From Larix kaempferi (lineage: Eukaryota; Streptophyta; Pinopsida; Pinales; Pinaceae): a stretch of DNA of 64,000 nucleotides. Shown one piece after another: positions 35,250-46,010 of this stretch. Both the position numbers and the translations under genes were made by a program. The stretch covers positions 22,755,501 to 22,819,500 of the forward strand of contig BSBM01000047.1 of the NCBI GenBank assembly GCA_027924585.1, given 5' to 3'. The notes below the pieces were generated by a model. It did not search any database and had not been told where the DNA came from. It worked only from the letters and a program-made list of their open reading frames with translations. The number at the start of each line of letters is the position of its first letter. The stretch's first letter is position 1.

Positions 35250-36210
35250 ACAAAAGATTATTTAGTAAAAAGAAATTTGGATTTGGAAAAAACTTGGATG
35301 GGTAATTGGGGTTTGAATAGGTTTTGGACACTTTCTGATGGGCAAGGAAGCAAAAAATGGGGATTTCAGAAGCGGGGTGAAAGAATGAGAAAATTTGTCA
35401 AAGAGGGACAAAGAAGCAGAAATAGGGAATGAACATGGTTGCAAAATTTGGAGGCGAGTGGGTGAAAATTGAAGAAGTTATGACAAAACCTAAAAATAGA
35501 CAAATGTGATATTTCTAGCTTTGGGAAGTAGAATTTGGGATAGGGTCCTTAGAAATGAAATATGTAGAATGGGATTACAGGGGTGTCCGGGATCAGCAAC
35601 AGATGGATCTGAAACGACGTCGAATGGATAAAAAATCGCTAGATCTGAAACAGCTGGATCTGGAACGACTGTCAGAATGAATCTGAAATGGCTGGATTTG
35701 GAACGACTGTCAGAATGAATCTGAAACGGCTGGATCTGGAACGACTATCAGAATGAATCTGAAATGGCTTAGAATGGATATGAAATGGTGCGGAAGTGAT
35801 CAGCAACAGTTCAGCTGAAAATAGATATGGACCCCAGGTATGTGCGTCTTCTTAACAGTTCAGGGGTTTCACTCGGCCACCAATGCAATCTGACGGCTTG
35901 CATATTGAGGTAGTACCCCTCATTGCACGGCTCAGGTAAAACTGATAACTTCTTTGCCACAAACGACAGCTCTTGGTTTACCTCACGAGTGGGAACTAGT
36001 CAATCAGGTAGGGGTCGTTTCCCTTTTCGATGGCAGGTCCTCTCAATGGGCTAGCTACTTTGGGGTTCCTGTGGTACTCCTCACAATGAGTTTTAGGGAT
36101 TATGCCCAAGTACTTCCCACAGTTAAGCGGATATGGATCATTCCCATATCCGAACTTGCAACAGATGTGAAAAACAATTTTGGCATAAATTCCACCCAAC
36201 GAGCCCAAGA
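35250..36210. other. Element A leader, with a 38-bp tandem repeat
   Basis: Non-coding leader between gag and the primer-binding site. Three 38-bp units beginning ctggatctgg lie at 35654-35691, 35692-35729 and 35730-35767, differing from each other at only a few bases; partial units flank them. Confidence 0.85.
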
Positions 36211-36226
36211 AAGTGCTGTGATACCA
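36211..36226 (-). other. Element A primer-binding site
   Basis: The minus strand reads TGGTATCACAGCACTT, two bases from the LTR edge at 36229. It resembles the tRNA-iMet site (TGGTATCAGAGC) with one mismatch in the core. Confidence 0.8.
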
Positions 36227-36228
36227 GA

Positions 36229-36633
36229 TGTGAAGAAACTGCAATAATTAATTATTGAAAACACACAATATAGCAGAAATAACAGAACTCATAATCACTT
36301 TTATATTGATCATAGGCCACTTTGAGGGGGCAACCTCCTTTGAGAAAGCTCAATACAAATAACTTCACGGTACCTTCATTAGTATCAACACAAACTTATA
36401 TACTAAGTCTAGGTGCCAATACCATGGGTCAATACCATGTGTAAATACAAAACATGGGCCAATACAAATTATGGATCAACAATTACTACAGGACGACTTA
36501 CAAAGCATATGAGTCCAACAACAATAATACAAACTATGGATCAGCAAATACTATGGGACTACTTACAAAGCATATGCATGCAACAACAATATACTAACAA
36601 AGTAAATAGAAGGGTTGACATGGGTTCTTAACA
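36229..36633 (-). mobile_element. Element A 5' LTR (right), uninterrupted
   Basis: 405 bp from TGTGAAGAAAC to TTCTTAACA, followed by the target duplication atatg (36634-36638). It provides the empty-site control for the hAT-like insertion in the left LTR. Confidence 0.94.
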
Positions 36634-36638
36634 ATATG

Positions 36639-37098
36639 CAAGTGGAATGTACAGTCATCCCATCGAGGGGGCATTGCCCCCGGGAATGGGGGTTCGGGGG
36701 AGAATCCCCCGAAAAAAAATTTATGGGTTTTTTTGTTTGCCAACCATTTACAGGCCCGTGGTATTGAGTAACCCGTAGTATTTTCCCATGGTAATTTCCT
36801 TTAAAAGAAAAACATTGTAATACGGCTATGTAATGTATTGTAGCATTGTAAAGATATCTATGATTGTGTAAGAGAGACTGAGAGCGATTGAAGAGGAAGT
36901 TGCAACGGATGTGTTGCAGGTTGTATCCCTTCACTTGTTGGATGGTATGATAATAAAATGACTAGCAATTTCACCATGGATGTAGCTCATATTAGGTGAA
37001 CCACGTTATATTGGTGTCTCTCTTGTATTGTGTTTATGTGATTTATATTTGCATCTTGTTTATTGTTATTTCTCTATGATCCTATTTTTTCTAACAGT
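36639..37098 (+). mobile_element. Copia-like LTR tail with G/C hairpins
   Basis: This sequence has the look of a plant Copia LTR. There are two adjacent GC hairpins (gggggcattgccccc near 36666-36680 and ttcgggggagaatcccccga near 36691-36710), a long U3/R-type middle, and an end CTATTTTTTCTAACA near 37083-37097. The matching start is not visible. It should lie left of 18058, because element A is inserted in this sequence. Confidence 0.45.
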
Positions 37099-39829
37099 TT
37101 CATATGTAACAACCTTGAAACCTATCAATATTCTCTAGCCACTAGCATGCAATAGAAAAGTAGAAAGCAGGTATAAAAAGCAGAAACACATGAAATAAAA
37201 AATCACAACAACAATGATCTGTTTTTTCTTTCCTTGTTTTTTTTCATTTCTTTTAGTTTCTTTCCCACCTTTTTTGTGTTTCATTGCTTGTTTGTGTGTC
37301 CATTTTATTGTCTTGTTCCTTGTTAGATCTATTTGGAAACATGTATATCTACAATTATTATAACCATTGTTGCTCACACAAAACACAATTTGTCTATAGA
37401 TGAGGAAATGCAATTTCAACAGCATGAGGAGTTACAAGTGACAAAGCAGAGAAAAAATTGTAATTGTTTTTTTTAATTAGTACTAGAGCAAGTCAAATTC
37501 CATGTACCAAACATGTTTCATTGTTTTGAATACAACAAATCCTTTCCGAGCTTAGGTCAAAGCACATATTATAAGGACAAGCTATTTTCTAATGACCATG
37601 TCAAAGCAATGCTTAACTACAATAGAGGAGTTCGCTATAAACAAAGCCTAATGCTTTCTTAAAACCTACTGCAACTATCGAAACCAAACAAGAACACAAA
37701 ACAAAGACTGAAAGAAGCAATCGGAGCCAATAACCAACAACGAAAAAATAGAACAAATGAGAAATTTAAATGACTAAGTTCATTTAGATGCAATGAAAAT
37801 ATTGCATTTTGTATTTATAATGATATAGCTAAATTGTTCAAAGGAAAATATTGACATTTGTTTATATGCAATGAACGCCTTTTGCTTTGGTCAAGAAAAT
37901 AAATTGGCCAATAAAAAATCTCCAGAACATTGCACAAAGAGGTCAAAGACTTGTCTTCGCCTATGTTGTGCTTATGTCTGGCCAATGCAAGTGATGGAAC
38001 TAATAGTACAAATTTTCTTTACAATGTTTCCCATGTTCCAATGATCTGATTTATGAAATGAACCACATAAATGGAGTAGATTCTGGTTCTGAAATCTATT
38101 TTTAAACTAATGCTTTCCCTTAGTTCTCTTGCAAATGAGGTATTTTCCAATGAAATACACATTGCATTTAAGTTGTTCGAATCCAAGCATGTTCCATCAA
38201 TTTTTAGATAGATGTTGAAAGAAGATTTCTTTGCTTTTAACACAACTTTGGATGAGTAGAGACTCTGCCAAGCATGAAGGAAAATAAGTAGAAACTTATT
38301 ACAAAGATCTATGCATATTCAAATTAGAATGGTTATTTCTATGTGAGTGCAATATGCACAACAGTGTTGAAAACAAAAATCGTCTACCAAAATATATTTG
38401 TAGTTATAGCAAACTTTCCAACTGCAAATTGCCCTGTTCCCACCTTTTTCAAAGGCAATACAATTTTACAACAATTTTTTTTTATATGAAGAAGCATTTT
38501 TAGAACCAGAGATCTGCTCCAAAGGAGACAAAAAAAACGCAATAAACAGTACACAAATAATTAAACAATCAAAGCCAATTATGTAAGTATTGTACATCGA
38601 GGGAAACTATAAAAGCTCGAAAAGAAAAAGTAAAAAACAAACAATATTATTATAAACAAAGAACTTGCATGAGGCTCTAGACCTAACAAAGATTTATAAA
38701 AAAACAGGTGAATATTTTTTAAATAAACCATCATAAGCACAAGCACTTTTGTTGTTAACAAACACATATAAGGTGCTTTGCAGGGAAAAAACTAGTCAAA
38801 AACTTGTTGAATTATGCAAGTCATTATTTTTCTTATAAAGCATTTGCCTACAAATGTCAAGTTGTACATATCCATGTAAAATAGGTTGATGCTTAGATTC
38901 TAATAAAAGAACAAAAAAGGACATAATATATCCATGAAGGAAAAGAAAAATCAGCAATAAATCTAAGCATTTAAAGTTAACAAGAAAACTACAATAGTGA
39001 ACAAATGAGAACATATATATATATATATCATCAATTTACTCGATCTTACAATTTCCTTATTGTTCATATTTCTATGTTGTACAAGCAGGAGGTTGCTTAT
39101 ATAGAACTTCCCTTCGTTTTCTACATATTTTTTAACATTGTTTATGGTGTTGCAAGAGCAAGTGAAATGAAACTTGTATGGATGTTAGTCCAATAAGCAT
39201 GAAAGATTCCAAAGACAATATTAGTATTCTCTACATTTGACTAAAAATGGTCAAGGATTTGAGCCATTCTCTATTATTGATTTGGTTGTCAATAGTTTAA
39301 AGCCATTGCTTTCCATAAACAAGTTCATTTTTTTTTTGTTGAACTATGTTGTAACATGTTTATGTTAAAATATTCTACAATGAAAATTTTCTTGTTTTGT
39401 TTTGTTTGGAAGAACACATAAGTAAAAAATGTAAGAAGGCTTTCAATTGGAGTTGTTGATCTATTATAAATGTTTATTAGGTTGAAGCAATGATAATTAA
39501 CTTTGAGTTACTATAGATTATTGTTTTTTTTAACAAGTAGCAATCCCATGTATATCAAATTTCGATAGATAGTTATATTATTTTGCAAGTAAAGTATCTT
39601 TGGAAATTTTGTGAATGCAAGTTTCTTGGAAGCATAATATATCTGCTTGCATGATCTCATTGTATTTTACAACATATTCCGTATGCAATGCTAGTCTTTG
39701 TGTGTTTAATGTACATATTAGGAAACAGTTTTATTCTTTGCTCGAACAAAGTCCATATTGAAATTTCCATTATGAATATATTTTGATTCTTTCAATTTTA
39801 GTAACAACTTTAACATAAACAAGATAAAT
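37099..39829. other. Unassigned region next to the Helitron
   Basis: AT-rich, without readable genes on either strand. It lies downstream of the Helitron helicase remnant (in the Helitron's own direction), so its left part could include the Helitron 3' end. I did not find a convincing CTRR end with hairpin. Confidence 0.35.
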
Positions 39830-42800
39830 TATTCTCTTTTAACTTGTTTATAAGATAGAGAGATTCAATTTTTTTTACACGTGAAAGGGCATTATACACA
39901 AGGCCATGTTTTTTTATTCGCGCGGGATCAAATTCCAATATATCCATTTTTAGAACTTGTGCACCATGGATTGCTCGTGCACGTGCTAATTGAAGAGGGA
40001 ATTGTTGTCAGATCATTGTTTTCCTATTTTCTTTTGTATTTTGCACAAATTTTTTTTAATAGGTGTTCAATTGCACATAACATTACGTGTGTATAGTTGT
40101 TGCATACTAGCTCATTGCGCATATCCAATTGTTGGATGCTGGAATTCAATCCACACAATTTCAATGGTTTTGTTGTATAGCATTTGAAAATCCCTTCTAC
40201 ACCGTTCACCAACCCATCGTCAAATACATAGCTCCCTCCAATCAATTCAACAAGCATACTTTTTTTCAACTCAATTGAGAAGGGGAGATAATTTGTTTTT
40301 GTTCAAATGTTGGTTTCTTAATCAAGTCAACTACTTTGTCAATAGCTATTAGACTATACGAAGTCGTTTTAACAACACACAACATTTTCTTATTATGCTC
40401 TTCCACATCTTTATTCCTATAAAAGAGCTAAGGAAATGTAGGATCCCATGGTGTTGGTCTATGGCATACTTGATTAAGGTAAGAAATATCATCCTTAGTA
40501 TGTGTATTAGTTCTTATTCTATTTAAAATAGAAATAAACTCTATGTTTGTTTGTCGCATTCATTTTTCCAATTGAAATATCTTAACGTTTTCTACCCAAA
40601 AGCCATATGGTATTTTCTTGATGCAAGATTGGCTGTTTAAAAATCCAAGAGTCGCTTATAGGTTGTGCTTCGAACAAATCGCCACAAATATGACATCTAG
40701 AGTCCTAAATGGCAACGCATGTGTGTGCATAATTTCTCTAAGCCTTTTGTCTATGTTGTATAACATCCGTGCACCATGAGCGATGCTTCATCTATTAATA
40801 GAACGTGCAATTGCTGATATTATTTGGTTATTGAGTCTAATGTGTTTGAGTTTAGCGGCATCAAATTTGCATAGTTCAGTGGAAGATGCAAAGCATAATG
40901 AATTGTGATGCCATGTACATTGTAGGCATATTTTTCGGTAAATGCAACCACTAGAACCCTATTTTTACGAATCACTATGGCTATATTTGATATGGATGTG
41001 CAAAAAACCATTGTAGATTGCAAGCATGGTATAAGTTGTCCCTGTACCTGCTCCACTAGTTACGAAAATATGTATAAGCATAGATGAATCATTTATTTTT
41101 CTAAGTAAAATTTCTTTTGTTATTGATTGTAGTTATGTGTTAAGGCGTCTCCTAATTGCATAGTACTCTTCAATGCTTATAACATATGTATCATTTGAAT
41201 TTTTTGAATTTTTTTTGTTCCAAGATCAAGAAAAGGTTTTTTTCTTTCGCAAGAATTTCATTTGTTGCATGTTCTAGTGGATGCAAAATCAATGTTTCAT
41301 CCAATGGAGAAAAAGGGAAATTGAATCTAGAAATAGATGCAAGATTTTTTTTTGCACGTTTTGGTATGATTATGGGTTTGAGCCTTAATAAGATCCTCAT
41401 CAAGAAATGATGAATCAGTAGGTATGTATTGATCGTCAAATGCAATAATCTCATTATCAGAACTTTGACCATTAACTGGTGCATTTTTTATCCACAGTAG
41501 CCCATGTTCATGCTCATTACCTCTATGCTGAAACTATGTTGTAAAGATGTAGTCTTCAACATTTTCAAAGAAACTGCTATTGTTCAAGATCAAGGAATTG
41601 AATGCGTTTATTCTATATCTATAGTAACGAGTACACACTACATGGAATTTTCTTATCAACGAGTCAATTTTCTGTTCATAAATTTTGTTAGTATGCTTTG
41701 TTGATTGTTGATTTTCAATATGCTGCAATGCATTGCAAAGTGGATCCCAAACATGCTCAACACTTGTTAACATTATAAAGAATGTTGGTGGGTCAAGTTG
41801 ATGTATCATAGCAAAAACATCTTTCCTCATGTTTTCAAAATAGTCAAGCAATGTATGTATTTTTTTCAAGGACCGATATGCAATGGGGGATTTAAGAACT
41901 TGTTAAGATCCTTTCTTCTCTTCACATCTTTTGCTAGTAGTTTTTTTTCCTTTTAGCTCTCCTTTGTGAATTGATATCCAAGCATTGCTTGAAAGATGTT
42001 TAATTAAAATTTTATCATTTTAAAGAAAATATTTGTATTGTGTGATTCAATTCCATTTCTCATATGTGTAATCTCCCAACGTACAATTTGTTGATATGAC
42101 AATCTCTCCAAAATGTCTTCAGGTCGGCCAAATCCAAAAAAAAGTAAAGCAAAATTCAATTCCTCATAAAAATTGTCTTGGAACATACCTAGTGGTTTAA
42201 ATGCTTCCTAAGGTGCAATTTACAAGATATTGTTCGCCAATTCATCTATTAAATGAGTATGTCTGTATCCATGTATCATTGATTCAGACAAGTTTCATCT
42301 ATCTCTTTGTCCTCTTGAAAAGTTTCATCTATTTCCATCGTTGGGTTATTTTCACATTCTTGTTCAATGCCTCTGCTAAATATTTCTTAAATCAATCAAC
42401 ATTGTTCATTATGCCTTAATCTTGATACAACATAATCTTGCACAAGCCATTTAAAAGGAATCCATGGTATTCATTGGGCTCACATTTCCAGACAAGTATG
42501 CATTTTTGTATTCTAGATTTTGCTTTAGCATAATTTGCAATTGGCATTCAGTCTTCTAAATTTCACTACAATGCTTGTTGAATTTTATCCAAATCTGTAG
42601 GGATATTAATAATTGTTCCAATCAATCTGAGTTGCACTATTTTAGATCCAAGTTTCCTTATTTGTGAAAAGACCATTCTTGGTGACACTAAGCATTCTTC
42701 TAATGGCGTCAAAGATTCAACATAAGGTATTTTTCTATTACATCGTATCTGCAAAGGAATTTCATATCTAGGTACTTGTTCATTGCATAATGACTGATTG

Positions 42801-43048
42801 CAAGATGAACAAATCTGGTCACCAAGTTGAATGACCTTTTCCCAAAAGTAATTTCCACAATAAAACTGTGTCAATATAGTTTTACTTTTGATAGTATGTA
42901 TATATTTGTTTAAATGTAAAGTCTCACATACTGAGCATGGATGTGTCGAGGTGTCTTCAATTGCTTCCAAGAAAGTATGTATTGCTTTAACCGAATGCAA
43001 CACTAATTTGGCAATCAAAGTAGGGAAACAAAAAAAAGCATCAGTCAA
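39830..43048 (-). pseudogene. Helitron Rep/helicase relic
   Basis: Read on the minus strand, pieces of a plant Helitron replication-initiator/helicase occur in the right order. First comes the pre-Rep block ESLTPLEECLVSPRMVFSQI (near 42700). Then come LSYQQIVRWEITHMRNGIES and NIFFKMIKF (near 42050), and the Helitron-like N domain with DVFAMIHQLDPPTFFIMLTS and VCTRYYRYRINAFNSLI, SFFENVEDYIFTT (41869-41534). The Rep His block EHGLLWIKNAPVNG is near 41500, the Walker A region HIFVTSGAGTGTTYTM near 41034-41065, and an ALSRV-type end (YNALSRVKKIESLYLIN) near 39900. Many stops and frameshifts separate them. The Walker A lysine is replaced by Thr. Helitrons replicate by a rolling-circle mechanism; this copy is dead. 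Confidence 0.85.
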
Positions 43049-43404
43049 ACCAAATGCAACACTAATTTGGCAATCAAAGTAGAGTCAAGTAAGAAAAAGA
43101 GAATTAGGCTAGATAAATATTAGCTAGAATTTCATAAGCATATTAGAGCAATTGTCACAAATTCTAGTAATCATAGTAACAACAACATTAAAAGTTTAAA
43201 TAAGTTCACATATTTTATTTCTTCTTCTTTTTGTCGTAACAAACAGAACTAATTACTATGCAGATGAGCATAGCAAATCCAACATACCAAGCAATTGATA
43301 AATTAAGTGCAACACTATTTTGATATTCAAAATAGCATCGATTAAGAAAAGAAAAACTAGGTAAAATAAGTATTTGCTAGAAAGTAAATAAATCTTATAT
43401 TTAT

Positions 43405-43703
43405 AATGTTAAAAAGTAAATTTTATTTGTAGATGTTCCTTTACCAACTATTTATACCCTACAATTATATGCTAATGTTGTGATAGTGATAGCATGTTAT
43501 GGGAGATGGTTGAATAAAATCAAAGTCAATGAAGTATTTCACATAGTGCGAAAGATAAAGAATATCTATCAGTGATGTGTAAGTCATGAATAACAGTTGC
43601 ACATTTTTTTTTTCAAATTTCTTAACTATTACCATTATTTAGATATCAATCATATCAATCAATGTTCGTATTTTAATGTAAATACCATCTTTTAAATAAT
43701 CCT

Positions 43704-43741
<38 letters not shown>

Positions 43742-44530
43742 TGCTATAACATAGTTTTCCTATGCCGATGCTCCTTCCTAGTTAATTCTTATAATGGAAA
43801 TTGCATTTCCATGTCATTAAATATATATAATCATGTGGTGGTATAACATAGTTTTCGTATCCCCCACTTGCTTATAATGCAAGTTATATCTCCATGTCAT
43901 GATAGTGTTAGCATGCTCCAATGGAGTCATTGAAAGTAGACATTGTACAGGTTGGTGAGGATTCTGATATTTTTTGTCATGGTGTGCAATGTGTATCAAA
44001 GGGAAGGATCAAAGGGGAAAAATCCCGCGATGGAGAAGACTAAAAACATATAAGGAAAAATATGGTTTGGATAGATTTGTTTTCGGTGCAGATGTAAATG
44101 TGGGCAGGGTCGAGATGTTGTCAAAACATGCTATAATCAGACGTATTGAGTTTGCAAAAGTAAACATAATGGAGCTATTGGATTGGGTCAATAAATAATG
44201 GGTTCCTGTGTATGGTTATGCACCGAGGGTAAACCTTCTTATCAATGGATGGATCATATTCATCTTTCCGAATACTAATCATATTGAAGCGATTATGAAG
44301 GGCATATGGTTAGTGAAAGATGGGTTTCTTATTCTCAAGCGATGGCACACAGGCTTTGACCCAACAAGGGAAAGACAAACAAGGTATAATTTGTGGATGT
44401 TATTGCCTAGGTTCAAATTGTGTCTTCCATGAATTGAGTTGGCTTGCAATAGATTTATCCATTGATCATGCCCAAGAACTTGTGAACAAATTCCACTCCA
44501 GTAATGTAGAAACTTCATCTAGGATTGCAT
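43405..44530 (+). repeat. LINE-like repeat copy 1, with DUF4283-type ORF1 fragment
   Basis: Non-coding first part (to about 43930) and an ORF1-type part (about 43980-44530) that both match, in order, the copy at 52900-55090. Shared words include tagcatgttatgggaga, gaagtatttcacatagtgcg, catgtggtggtataacatag and ggatggatcatattcatctt. The coding part reads YGYAPRVNLLINGWIIFIFP and RHTGFDP-like (KRWHTGFDPTRERQ), the 'WI.F.F...' and 'W.PGFDP..E' blocks of plant LINE ORF1 proteins. A stop (44196-44198) lies within it. Confidence 0.75.
43711..43738. repeat. (TA)n microsatellite in LINE-like copy 1
   Basis: TA run at the same relative place where copy 2 has two longer TA runs (about 53306-53345 and 53371-53405). 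Confidence 0.9.
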
Positions 44531-45914
44531 TTGTGTCATAGTAACTAAGGTAAACCCTAGCCTCCTACACATGAGATATCCTTTACGGTCATCTTCCTCC
44601 CAACTTACATCATTATTATTGGTGCTCTTGATGTTATTATTAAAAAAAATGATTTTTCCTTATGGCATCATTTCAATGGGTGTGTTTGGATGAGGAAATT
44701 GTACTCAAGAAGGACAATAGAGTGATCATTTGGTATTACACCTCCACTCATCTCAGTTTCAATGATTTATTCAATAACGTCATGGATCACAACTTTAGAA
44801 TTGTGATGAGAGGTCTTTTTTCCAAGTGCCACAAATTCCACACCCTAGGAATGAGGACACTAAGGGTTCACTAGTTTGGAAATACCTTAACACATTTATT
44901 CATATTTGTGTTTTTTTAATTACTCAAAAGTTGAGAAATATATTACTGGACAATAAGGGGATGAGAAGGGTATTTTAATATACATATTGATATAGGTTTT
45001 GGGGGTTTTATTTTAATTTAGCTATGGACATCGATATGGGTATATTCAAATGAAAAAGGAAGGAGGAATCTTGTTCCAGTTAGAGCATGGGTTGAACAAG
45101 AAGAATCATAGGGGATTTTGAATTTTGGAGGAAAAATAACATAGGAAGCATGATGGGGATTAGGAAGTGAAAAGTGTATAGTATATATTTGGGACCAACA
45201 TACTAATGTCAAATAAAAAGGGGTATGAAAACGTGATGAAAAAATGGATACCTAGATATCTTGTAAAATTAGGAGGTTTTTTTAATTAGAAAGGTATATT
45301 GGAAGGGGGTTTAGCAAAATAATTTTAGGATATAGAAATGGTTTTGTTGGTATTCTATAACATCTTGTAAATGGATATAACATGCCATAGGTATTGAGTG
45401 AGTTTTTATGGTTGAGATCATGATTAGGCCTTGCTCTAAGTCATTTCAAAGTCAAATACATTCATAGGAAGTGGTTTACATAGACAAGTTTTGAAGGATT
45501 GTAAAAAAATTAAAAAAAATTATGCATAGCGTAACTGACCATAATATCCATAATTATACTTGTGGAATTCTTCTTATCTAGTTAACTGTATAAATGTATC
45601 TTGCATTCATTGATGCTATTTATATATTCATAAAATTGACATTTATTTTTGATGTTCTTAAAACATTGAATTATAACTAAGGATCTCTTTTACTATATTT
45701 AATGATCACTTGTATCGTTGTCGACAATGATTTTGTCTTATGTTCATTTATCATGATTTAAGTGACAGATAATTTCTTACTGTCATTACGTCGACATTTA
45801 GTTTGTCCGAAATAAACATTATGCGTCTTAATGCTAAGTCTATCTTTCATAAATATTATTGTCGTAAAAAGATTTCTTAGTTTATTATGTTTGTGATGCT
45901 GATCATTTTCTTTT
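44531..45914. other. Unassigned AT-rich stretch
   Basis: Contains short open stretches with no family likeness. Nothing is seen that supports a gene. Confidence 0.35.
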
Positions 45915-46010
45915 TCGTTGAAGGGGGATTCTTGAGACGCCCTGAGACTTACTTAGCTTCCATGAAGCTAATGCATTTCAACTGATGTTATTGTTCCAGG
46001 TAAGGGTTCA
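45915..46010. repeat. Third copy of the LTR 1/LTR 2 core block
   Basis: The sequence gacgccctgagacttactta then gctt...agctaatgca and CCAGGTAAGG parallels the core of LTR 1 (about 10973-11065) and LTR 2. Similarity outside the core is too weak for me to draw LTR borders. Confidence 0.5.

Larger units (their letters stand above)
18063..36633 (-). mobile_element. Element A: gypsy LTR retrotransposon, interrupted by two later insertions
   Basis: LTRs at 18063-20286 (404 bp after removal of a hAT-like insertion and its 8-bp duplication) and 36229-36633 (405 bp) share sequence throughout, start TGTGAAGAA and end TTAACA. The 5-bp duplication atatg flanks them (18058-18062 and 36634-36638). The primer-binding site lies at 36211-36226, the polypurine tract at 20287-20301, and gag and pol remnants read on the minus strand. 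Element B (21834-34250) sits between gag and protease. Reverse transcriptase and most of integrase are missing, so A was already a deletion derivative or was damaged later. Confidence 0.92.

Noticed and set aside
34224-35432. Plus-strand open frames opposite element A gag
   Set aside because: They are shadows of the minus-strand gag frame, which carries clear capsid and zinc-knuckle motifs.
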